A stretch of DNA of 64,000 bases from Oleispira sp963933055 (lineage in GTDB: Bacteria; Pseudomonadota; Gammaproteobacteria; Pseudomonadales; Oceanobacteraceae), in NCBI GenBank assembly GCA_963933055.1, contig CAWVSY010000007.1, positions 19,748 to 83,747 of the forward strand. Reading direction: 5' to 3'. Shown here piece by piece: positions 35,284 through 42,658 of this stretch (position 1 is its first letter; every line of letters begins with the position of its first letter). The position numbers were made by a program, and so were the translations under genes. The notes beneath the pieces were generated by a model. It searched no databases. It saw only the letters and a list, made by a program, of their open reading frames with translations, and was not told the DNA's origin.

Positions 35284-36705
35284 TTAGTCCACGGTCGCAA
35301 GGTACTCTTTACGCTTTTGCTCGGCATCGATGTAACGTAACCACTGAGAAATGACCTTATCCTTACCATCAAGCTGTGATGCAACTTCAAATTCTGCTTT
35401 CGCAAGTAATAAATCGTTCAAATTGAATAGCACCAGCCCCTTTAAGATGCGTAAATCTATCTCTTCTACAGACGATTTTTTTTCTTTCTGCTGAATATTC
35501 AGTGCGCTATCAAGGTTCGATAAGGCCAATGGCCAATTTTGACGCTCTGTATATATTTGGGCCAGACGATAATAATTTTTAACTGAATTTGATAACTTAG
35601 CCGTTTTCTCTAATATTTTAATTGCGCGATCATTTTCTTTAGCCAGCATGAAAGCATCTGCTAATAAAGAAAGATTTCTGCCATTTTCTTTTATTATTTT
35701 ATTGTTCATACCATAAAGTAGAACTTGTGCAGCCTTAAAAGGTATTTCCTTACTGAGCATAACCTGAGCCAAATTAACAAGTTGGCTTTCTTTCACTAAT
35801 AGCTTTAAATCGTATGCGGTCTCTAATGCGGCTAATTCAGCATCAATATCCTCTAACTCATTATAGACTGCAGCTAATTGAACCCAATATTGACCTATAG
35901 AATTAGAGGTAGGATATAGCGCAATCAAATTCTTCAAACAGCGCTCCATAGCAATATAATCTTTATTTTGATAATACACAGCTCTTTCTATTAGTAACCA
36001 ATTCTCACGTGGCTTTTTACCTGCAGACTCAGTGATTGTAATCGCAGATTTGATATCAGGTAATGCCTTGGAATATTGTTCAAGCTGATAATACATTTGA
36101 GCTCTCAGAACATGAGATTCAGCGCTCGGCTTATCAACCACAGAGAACCAGCGGTTCATTGCAATAAGAGATTGTGAATAATCTTGCTGTATAAGATAAA
36201 GCTTGGCCAAACTGTATAAAGTAGTCTGCTCTAGGCTTTCGGGAATATTATCTTGAGTAACAATTTTCTCATAAGAAGCTGCGGCTTTCTTATAATCTTC
36301 ACGATTATAGTGAAGATAAGCCTCCATATTCCACGTCATGGCAACTTCGTAAGGATTGCGCTTTCTTTTCTCTAAACTCTCAAGTAAAGATTCTGCATCC
36401 TGATATTTTTTTTCATCAACATACTCGCGAATCTTATCTAACTTTTTATAAATTTTAGTGCTCATCGTTTGAGCTCTACGTACACGTCTTTTCTTTTCTT
36501 TAATTACCGGTGAATGAGCATCAATACGAGAACTATTGTCACTTACTGATTGCGTAGTCGAATTTTTAGTAACGGAATCCTGCTGTGACAACGCTGAAGG
36601 GGTATAAGATAAACAGCTAAGGAAAAAACCTGAAACTAGCAGCTGACTAATCATAGGTAAACTGTATGTATTCTTTCGTTCAACGCGTTTATTTATGATA
36701 ATCAT
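35284..36705 (-). CDS. Secreted TPR protein of the TonB2/TtpC system
   Basis: 473 residues. N-terminal signal (about 17-40, ending in an SALSQQ-like cleavage region), then a basic stretch and many TPR helical pairs (about 85-465, for example YEVAMTWNMEAYLHYNREDY and ESHVLRAQMYYQLEQYSKALPD). A periplasmic TPR protein is commonly the last gene of Vibrio/Shewanella-type TonB2 operons, where it is thought to help the energy-transducing complex. It overlaps tonB by 4 bases (ATGA), so it belongs to the same operon. Its exact role in these systems is not settled. Confidence 0.85.
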   Translation of the reverse strand: MIIINKRVERKNTYSLPMISQLLVSGFFLSCLSYTPSALSQQDSVTKNSTTQSVSDNSSRIDAHSPVIKEKKRRVRRAQTMSTKIYKKLDKIREYVDEKKYQDAESLLESLEKRKRNPYEVAMTWNMEAYLHYNREDYKKAAASYEKIVTQDNIPESLEQTTLYSLAKLYLIQQDYSQSLIAMNRWFSVVDKPSAESHVLRAQMYYQLEQYSKALPDIKSAITITESAGKKPRENWLLIERAVYYQNKDYIAMERCLKNLIALYPTSNSIGQYWVQLAAVYNELEDIDAELAALETAYDLKLLVKESQLVNLAQVMLSKEIPFKAAQVLLYGMNNKIIKENGRNLSLLADAFMLAKENDRAIKILEKTAKLSNSVKNYYRLAQIYTERQNWPLALSNLDSALNIQQKEKKSSVEEIDLRILKGLVLFNLNDLLLAKAEFEVASQLDGKDKVISQWLRYIDAEQKRKEYLATVD

Positions 36706-37361
36706 TTCTTCTTACCCTTATCCATCTCAAATCGAATAATATTACGAACCCCTGTAACCTGTTGAGCTTTTCCATCAACGATTTTAGGTTTGTATTTGAA
36801 TTTTTTTGCAGCGTTTATGGCAGCACGATTAAATATATTTTTAGGTTTAGCTTCAATAACAACCGGATCAATAACCGTCCCTAAAGTCGTCACGGTAAAT
36901 TCTAACGTCACATACCCTTCAATGCCTTTCTTCAATGCCCTTCTTGGGTACTGCGGGGCAACTTTAACGATCGGTAAATAATCACCATCACTTGTTGCCG
37001 CGCCATTCAGGCCAGCATCAATTGATAGATCAGCAGAAATATCTAAGCCGCCCATATCAAAAGCATTGCTATGAACATCATTTGAAGTCACTGGCGCAAT
37101 TTTAGGAATTTCAGGTTCCTCTTGCGCTGCCGGAGGCTTAACAATTTCTCGAGCTTTGGTTTGCACATCATCATCTTTCGATATGTCTACAAATGGTACC
37201 AATCGCCCAAAACTTTCTTTATTTACAACCGAGTTCCCTGAAGAGATCAATCCTTGCATCATCCAAAAAACAGCAAAGGTTGCTAAACTTGCGATAAGCA
37301 TAGCCAAAGCCCAGCGAATTAACGAAAAGCGAGCTATCGGATTTACAGCTTGAGCTATCAT
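36702..37361 (-). CDS. tonB2: TonB-family energy transducer (TonB2)
   Basis: 219 residues. The open frame extends upstream to 37673, but that part overlaps exbD in another frame; ATG 37361, one base after the exbD stop, gives a proper TonB: short cytoplasmic end, one membrane helix (about 15-38), a proline/glutamate linker (VKPPAAQEEPEIPKIAP) and the C-terminal TonB domain (about 130-215) with APQYPRRALKKGIEGYV and FKYKP. It transmits proton-motive force from ExbB/ExbD to outer-membrane receptors. The linker is short, as in TonB2 proteins. The likely client is the receptor encoded at 42659-45256. Confidence 0.92.
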   Translation of the reverse strand: MIAQAVNPIARFSLIRWALAMLIASLATFAVFWMMQGLISSGNSVVNKESFGRLVPFVDISKDDDVQTKAREIVKPPAAQEEPEIPKIAPVTSNDVHSNAFDMGGLDISADLSIDAGLNGAATSDGDYLPIVKVAPQYPRRALKKGIEGYVTLEFTVTTLGTVIDPVVIEAKPKNIFNRAAINAAKKFKYKPKIVDGKAQQVTGVRNIIRFEMDKGKKK

Positions 37362-37362
37362 G

Positions 37363-37773
37363 CTATTTTTTCTCTGTCGCCAATGAAACATCATTAACAC
37401 CTGCCTCACGGGCAGCATCCATAACCGCGACCAGCACTTTTGTTCTTGCTTCTTCATCTGCCTGAACAACAACCGTCCCTTGAGGGTTTTCTGCGTGTAG
37501 GCGCTCAATATTCGCCCGTACTTGGCCTTCATCAATTTTGCGTTTATTGATCCAAATTTCACCAAGATCATTAATCGCAATAAGTATACTGGCACTAGGC
37601 TTTGCACTCGCCGTATTGGCATCGGGGCGATTAACTTCGATACCCGACTCTTTAACAAACGATGCGGTAACAATAAAGAAAATCAGCATGATAAAAACCA
37701 CATCAAGCATTGGGGTGATATCAATCCCCTCTTCTTCTGTTTGTGCTGCTAAGTTTGAGAATCCACGTCTCAT
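37363..37773 (-). CDS. exbD2: Biopolymer transport protein ExbD (TonB2 system)
   Basis: 136 residues, the normal ExbD length. One membrane helix (about 22-42) with the proton-path Asp24 in ITPMLDVVFIMLIFF, then a periplasmic domain ending DAAREAGVNDVSLATEKK. Ribosome site GGTAAAGG is just before ATG 37773. Between exbB and tonB, in the same operon. Confidence 0.95.
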   Translation of the reverse strand: MRRGFSNLAAQTEEEGIDITPMLDVVFIMLIFFIVTASFVKESGIEVNRPDANTASAKPSASILIAINDLGEIWINKRKIDEGQVRANIERLHAENPQGTVVVQADEEARTKVLVAVMDAAREAGVNDVSLATEKK

Positions 37774-37829
37774 ACCTTTACCCTCAATTAATGTTTTTAT
37801 TTAGCTGTTTTTATCTAGAGCACTTCGAG

Positions 37830-38348
37830 CTAATGATCGAAGGTCATTTTATCTTCTAGTTGTGCTTTTTGGCGCTGGATATAGCGCTGTAACAAGGATA
37901 AAGCGAATACACCCGTAATGGCTCCAACCATCCCTGCCATCGTTGGAATAGTCGCTTTTGAAATACCTGACGCCATCGCTTTTGGGCTACCATTACCAAG
38001 AAAAGCCATTACATCAAATACTTCAATCATTCCGGTCACCGTGCCCAATAGCCCAAAGAGTGGACACAGCCCTACCAGCATTTTTATTGTGGTCATATTG
38101 TTTTCTAATGCAGCCCTTACTTGACTTGTAAGGTCATCTCTCACTTGGTGAGCATGCCAAGAGGTTCTCTCTGCACGCTCTTCCCACTCAGCAACAGCTT
38201 GTGCAAGCTGAGGACGATAAGTCATTGAGAAAAAAACAATGCGTTCTAAAATAAAAAGCCATAATAAAAAGATAACCAATAGCAATGCGTATAACACATC
38301 GCCGCCACGCTCCATAAACAAATACACCTGATCAATAGCTGTAAACAT
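37830..38348 (-). CDS. exbB2: ExbB-like proton channel (short form)
   Basis: 172 residues, the short ExbB2 type. Helix 1 at about 18-38 (VLYALLLVIFLLWLFILERIVFF), then the conserved MotA/TolQ/ExbB region: MLVGLCPLFGLLGTVTGMIEVFDVM and ISKATIPTMAGMVGAITGVFALSLL. Forms the inner-membrane proton channel with ExbD. It starts 5 bases after the TtpC stop. Confidence 0.95.
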   Translation of the reverse strand: MFTAIDQVYLFMERGGDVLYALLLVIFLLWLFILERIVFFSMTYRPQLAQAVAEWEERAERTSWHAHQVRDDLTSQVRAALENNMTTIKMLVGLCPLFGLLGTVTGMIEVFDVMAFLGNGSPKAMASGISKATIPTMAGMVGAITGVFALSLLQRYIQRQKAQLEDKMTFDH

Positions 38349-38353
38349 ATCGA

Positions 38354-39814
38354 TTAAGCCTTCGCTAGAGATAACTGTTCTGATTTACGAGCCAAAATAC
38401 CGGTTGCTCGTTCTTCTAATATAGCAATCAATGCGCGACTACGATTATTGGTCAGCGTATGCAAAAAGACACAAGGGATTGCTGCAACCAAACCTAATAC
38501 CGTAGTAATAAGCGCTTGTGAAATACCACCGGCCATCAGCTTAGGATCACCTGTGCCAAATAAAGACATCGTTTCAAACACATCAATCATGCCCGTAACG
38601 GTACCAAGCAATCCTAAAAGAGGAGCGACTACTGAGATAATTTTTATCCAATTAATACCTCTAGTTAAGCTGGGTACTTCTGAAGAAATGGCTTCGCTTA
38701 AATGCAGTTCTAACGTTTCAACATCGGCATCACCATTTTGCTGGTAAACCTTCATCACTCGGCCTAATGAATTATCTTCATTGATAGAATTATTGTTCAT
38801 TTGTTTTTTTATACGAGCCGTTTCCGCTGTCAGCTTAATCATTCTCCAGATTGCTAATAGAATTCCGATAATCGCAAGAGATAGAATGATATAACCAACA
38901 ATACCACCTTGATCAATGCGCTCTGATAAGCCTGCCGACTGTCCCATTATTTTTAATAATTGACCTCGAGATGGGTCAATCCAGAATCCTGTGAAGTTGC
39001 TCGTTCCATCAGCTGAAGTAGATGCTTCTAAGTCGGCAGCTGGACCGTTATAGCGACTGCCTGGCTGCGACGCGAGCTCAACAAGTTTTTGTGTTTCTAT
39101 ATCAAATGTTAAATAGTTTCCATCTGAAATCGCATTAAAACTTCCTAAACGAACCACCTGTTTCTTAACCGTGTCGCCTGTCGGTAAAACAACATCGGCC
39201 TGATAGCTAGATACTTTTCCTGATAGAGTCATCTCTCTCTGCATCTCAAACCAAAGCTGCTCTAATTCTTTAATAGAAGGAAGCTTCGAACTTGATCCCG
39301 CTGTTTTAATTAAGTCATCCAAAAAAACCTGACGGTTTTCAGTTTCTGGATTTGAGTTCAATTCTGAACTAATTAAAGAACCCTCAAAGATGCCTTTGCT
39401 ATCACCAGCCACTTGTTGAAGTACACCAAACAATTCTTTCAAGCTACCCAAGCGATTAGTTAATCGTTCTTGTCCATCGGCTATTTCAGTTTCGTTTTTT
39501 GCAAACGTTTCTTCTTTCAACTCACTCTCTTTCTCTAATGAAAGACGACGATTTTCTGCTTTTTGTAACAAATTTTTCTGCTGATTTTTATCGGCATTAA
39601 AACGCTGGATACGATCATTAAATTCACGATTATCACGAGATTCACCGTCTTTAACTAGACTCAATAATGAATCCATATCAAGGTCTTTTACACGTTCTTC
39701 TGCCATGCTTATAGGTGCAATGAATACCAACATAGAGCTCACACAAAAACCTAATGCGATTTCTTTAAATTTTTTATAAGCATGAATATTTAACTGTGGG
39801 ATTAATTTAGACAT
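38354..39814 (-). CDS. ttpC: TtpC-type large MotA/TolQ/ExbB protein
   Basis: 486 residues. Signal peptide (to about 38, ISMAEE), a long periplasmic coiled-coil domain (about 45-150) plus a soluble domain (to about 275), then an ExbB-like membrane module: helix about 305-325, VVAPLLGLLGTVTGMIDVFETMSLFG and QALITTVLGLVAAIPCVFLH. This is the extra ExbB-like subunit (TtpC) needed in Vibrio TonB2 systems. It overlaps the DUF3450 gene by one base (TAATG). Confidence 0.9.
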   Translation of the reverse strand: MSKLIPQLNIHAYKKFKEIALGFCVSSMLVFIAPISMAEERVKDLDMDSLLSLVKDGESRDNREFNDRIQRFNADKNQQKNLLQKAENRRLSLEKESELKEETFAKNETEIADGQERLTNRLGSLKELFGVLQQVAGDSKGIFEGSLISSELNSNPETENRQVFLDDLIKTAGSSSKLPSIKELEQLWFEMQREMTLSGKVSSYQADVVLPTGDTVKKQVVRLGSFNAISDGNYLTFDIETQKLVELASQPGSRYNGPAADLEASTSADGTSNFTGFWIDPSRGQLLKIMGQSAGLSERIDQGGIVGYIILSLAIIGILLAIWRMIKLTAETARIKKQMNNNSINEDNSLGRVMKVYQQNGDADVETLELHLSEAISSEVPSLTRGINWIKIISVVAPLLGLLGTVTGMIDVFETMSLFGTGDPKLMAGGISQALITTVLGLVAAIPCVFLHTLTNNRSRALIAILEERATGILARKSEQLSLAKA

Positions 39815-40698
39815 TATTTAACATCTCCATGCACAACAGTGGCATTTAATTTTGTGTCACTTAATTTAGTTGGCGCCGCAACAGGTATTTTTACTAAACT
39901 TGGGGCCGCTTGTTCACGAGCAATTCGTAACGCTGTTGTCAATTTCGCTTTATACTCACTTTCGAGAGGTTCCCAGCTTTTCGTTTTCTGATCCCAAATG
40001 CCTAGGCTTTTCCCATCTAATGATAAAAACATCAGACTTAAGCGCCCAACCCGCAAAAAATCAACTTCACGCAAGTCTGCCATTGCTTCGCTATTGCCAG
40101 TAAGATCAATCGTACTTCGATACGTTTTAATTGTACGACCGTAATCCATTTCTTTTTGGTAAGCATCCATCACTTTGCGATATTTTTCTGCCACAGAGAC
40201 ATCTGATCGTCCCATCAAACCATTTAGACTATCAATACGCGCTAAACGCTCATTTTTTTGAAATGGAACATCAGCTTCTACAAATGACTCTAAGCTTTCC
40301 AGCATTCGTAGCATCAAAGGTGTAATTTGGCGTTCGATTAACGTTACCTGACGAATACTTAAATCAATATTATCCAGTTCAAGCTGCTGATTTAATAATT
40401 GTTTATTGAGTTGCTCGATATAAACGCTTAAGCCTTCATTTTCTTTATTAATAGTGCGATATTTTCTTTCAATATCACGAGTAGTTGATTCAACCAAATC
40501 AATTTTATATTGCGATTTAATAGCTTTATCAGATCGCTCTTCACCTTTTTCTAAAACAGATGTAAGCGCTACACTGTCTGAAAAAGCAGAAGGCACTGTA
40601 AGCAAAGCACCAGAAGCAATAAAAATAGACGCTATACTATTCTTCACATACTTCTTTTTTTTACATTTTTCATTTAAATACATCTGTTGAATAGGCAT
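39814..40698 (-). CDS. DUF3450 periplasmic coiled-coil protein
   Basis: About 294 residues from ATG 40698, preferred because GGTGA lies 7 bases upstream; the frame also opens at 40740 and offers ATG 40683. Signal sequence (about 18-42, GALLTVPSAFSDS), a long coiled coil (about 60-130), and a C-terminal domain with DLREVDFLRVGRLSLMFLSLDGKSLGIWD, typical of DUF3450. The family is usually the first gene of TtpC-ExbB-ExbD-TonB operons and is of undefined function. A Pho box-like sequence lies 90 bases upstream. Confidence 0.85.
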   Translation of the reverse strand: MPIQQMYLNEKCKKKKYVKNSIASIFIASGALLTVPSAFSDSVALTSVLEKGEERSDKAIKSQYKIDLVESTTRDIERKYRTINKENEGLSVYIEQLNKQLLNQQLELDNIDLSIRQVTLIERQITPLMLRMLESLESFVEADVPFQKNERLARIDSLNGLMGRSDVSVAEKYRKVMDAYQKEMDYGRTIKTYRSTIDLTGNSEAMADLREVDFLRVGRLSLMFLSLDGKSLGIWDQKTKSWEPLESEYKAKLTTALRIAREQAAPSLVKIPVAAPTKLSDTKLNATVVHGDVK

Positions 40699-40787
40699 TA
40701 CATAATCACCGTTACACTCAAAAAAATACAAGCCATTCAATTTAAATGACCCACTGTTAAATTAATGAAATAAGATATACAAGCGAG

Positions 40788-40805
40788 ATGACAAACAGAT
40801 TACAG
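40788..40805 (-). promoter_or_regulatory. Candidate Pho box for the TonB2 operon
   Basis: On the minus strand CTGTAAT-CTGT-TTGTCAT: two direct heptamers 11 bp apart, 12 of 14 positions matching the PhoB consensus CTGTCAT-N4-CTGTCAT. A TATATC -10-like hexamer starts 8 bases downstream. Visible sequence match plus known PhoB consensus; binding is inferred. Confidence 0.6.
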
Positions 40806-40894
40806 AAGAAGGGGATTACACTTTAGTTTCGAAAAAATGTCAGATTAATTTCAAAAAAAATACACGCAACATGACTTACTTAATTTTATATAAC

Positions 40895-40930
40895 AAAAAA
40901 GCCCGTAACCTTAAAGGCCACGAGCTTTAA
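40895..40930 (-). terminator. Terminator after the beta-helix lipoprotein gene
   Basis: On the minus strand AAAGCTCGTGGCCTT pairs imperfectly with AAGGTTACGGGCTTT, followed by TTTTTG. It ends the receptor-lipoprotein unit and insulates the TonB2 promoter. Confidence 0.8.
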
Positions 40931-40954
40931 AAAATCATCTTTTAATAAGAGTGA

Positions 40955-42562
40955 TTAGTTTGCTGAACCATCAACTTCTGCAGAAGTGATCGTAGCAGCC
41001 GTCAGTGCAGGAACATTAGTTTCAGCTGTCTGTGCATCAACACCGTTGTAAGCAGCAGAAAAATTTACATCATCAAGAGCGAATGAAGCAGGGATTGATA
41101 ATTCATTCATGCAATCACCATATACATTCACAAAAGAAGCATTAGCCTTCGCCGCTGTTGTATAGTTAGTTACATCTTTGATCTTCACGCAGTTATTAAA
41201 ATCACCCAATAACAAGATATTGAAGAAACGGCCTTCAGAACCCTCTTTCAAGTGAATTGCATCACCTGCAATCATCTTATCAGCAGCATCAACTACTTCC
41301 GTATCCGCAAGCAGAGACAGAGCCGTTACGTTTGCAACCGTTGGGTTAGATTCTTGATAAGCACTTTCATAAGCGTCACCTTTTGTATCCAATTCAAATG
41401 CATGACGAGTTCCGGATTTGGAAGAGGTTTTCACGATAACACCGTATTGAATGTTACCAACATAGCCCTCATCCCAATCGATATCGTCATCTTTATTTGA
41501 GGTTAATACCAAGTGTTTCGCATCAACTGCGCCACCAAAGAATTCAACACCATCATCGTCATTTTGATGAACCTGAACATAATCAACCGTAGTGCCATAA
41601 CCAACACCCATAAAGCCAACGCCGTTAAGTTCATCACCGTTTGAAAGCTCTGAACCTGCTTCAGCAACAACAACATACTTTAACGTACCCGAGCTATCAG
41701 AGTTATCAAACCCACCAAAATAACCACTAGCGCCTTCACCACTTAAGTTACAGTGAGTTTGGTTCGCAGGATTACCGCAGTTATTATTATAAGCATAACC
41801 TTGTAGAACTAAACCACCCCAATCACCACGATCATTAAAATCGTCATCGCCTTCAGCCCACATGATAATTGGCTGAGCCGCAGAACCAACCGCTTGTATT
41901 TCAGCACCTCGCGTAACAACTAATGAAGCACCCTTTTTGCTGCGGAAAACCGTACCAGGCTCAACCGTTAAAGTAACGTCTTTAACAACACTGTCACCCG
42001 CAATCAGTTCGCGATTACCATTACCCACATTTACACGGCCACTTAATGCCCACACAACGTCATTTGAGAAAGTTTCATCTTTTAAGATAGATCCCGTAAC
42101 ATTACAAACTTTAAAGGTCTTACCATCCATATCATAAGTAGTATTCGAATCAACAATACTGTAATTAGGATCTTCGGCGGCGGGGCATTCAGCGGCAGGA
42201 GTAATGGCTGCGGCGCTATAATTAATGTCGCCAAAATTTGTATTGGAATCAAAACCTGCGGAACCTGCACCCGCCGCTGCTGCATAAGGCGTTGTTTCAG
42301 GATTCGCTGGAACGGTTCCTGCAATAGCGAAATCCCACCAATTATTTGAACCAGACTTAACCGCGCCTGCATAATCCGTATTATCAAAAGCAAACGCAGG
42401 ATTCGAGCTCAAATTTGCTGAAGAGGCACTACTACCATCACCACCAGTATTACCAGTAGTAGCATTACCACCACCGCTACTGCTGCTACCACCACCACAC
42501 GCTGCTAGACCTGCTGCAACAATTGCCACTGAAATATTTTTAAGTAAAAATTTAGTATTCAT
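40955..42562 (-). CDS. Surface lipoprotein, beta-helix-like, receptor partner
   Basis: 535 residues. Lipobox LAAC with Cys22, then a Ser/Gly/Asn-rich linker (to about 50). The rest resembles a conserved family found beside TonB-dependent receptors: VTLTVEPGTVFRSKKGASLVVTRGAEIQAVG, WGGLVLQG, GGFDNSDSSGTLKYVVVAEAG, NDDDGVEFFGGAVDAKHLVL, NKDDDIDWDEGYVGNIQYG. This suggests a right-handed beta-helix with many Asp-rich turns, possibly calcium binding. The ligand is unknown; it is probably an outer-membrane-anchored substrate-capture protein for the adjacent receptor. 96 bases after the receptor gene, where a weaker Pho box-like repeat is also seen. Confidence 0.75.
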   Translation of the reverse strand: MNTKFLLKNISVAIVAAGLAACGGGSSSSGGGNATTGNTGGDGSSASSANLSSNPAFAFDNTDYAGAVKSGSNNWWDFAIAGTVPANPETTPYAAAAGAGSAGFDSNTNFGDINYSAAAITPAAECPAAEDPNYSIVDSNTTYDMDGKTFKVCNVTGSILKDETFSNDVVWALSGRVNVGNGNRELIAGDSVVKDVTLTVEPGTVFRSKKGASLVVTRGAEIQAVGSAAQPIIMWAEGDDDFNDRGDWGGLVLQGYAYNNNCGNPANQTHCNLSGEGASGYFGGFDNSDSSGTLKYVVVAEAGSELSNGDELNGVGFMGVGYGTTVDYVQVHQNDDDGVEFFGGAVDAKHLVLTSNKDDDIDWDEGYVGNIQYGVIVKTSSKSGTRHAFELDTKGDAYESAYQESNPTVANVTALSLLADTEVVDAADKMIAGDAIHLKEGSEGRFFNILLLGDFNNCVKIKDVTNYTTAAKANASFVNVYGDCMNELSIPASFALDDVNFSAAYNGVDAQTAETNVPALTAATITSAEVDGSAN

Positions 42563-42627
42563 AATTCTCTCTCTGTTTAGAAAAAGTCACTACTTATTGA
42601 TGACTGAAGTTAGTTTATTAGCTAATA

Positions 42628-42645
42628 ATTACATTGATGTGACAC
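42628..42645 (-). promoter_or_regulatory. Weak Pho box-like sequence before the lipoprotein gene
   Basis: On the minus strand GTGTCAC-ATCA-ATGTAAT, 10 of 14 consensus positions with correct spacing. Alone it would not be convincing; its place in a module with two better matches raises interest. Confidence 0.3.
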
Positions 42646-42658
42646 ATTCATTCTATTA

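Noticed and set aside
37362..37673. Upstream extension of the TonB frame
   Set aside because: It overlaps exbD out of frame; ATG 37361 directly follows the exbD stop and yields a normal TonB N-terminus.
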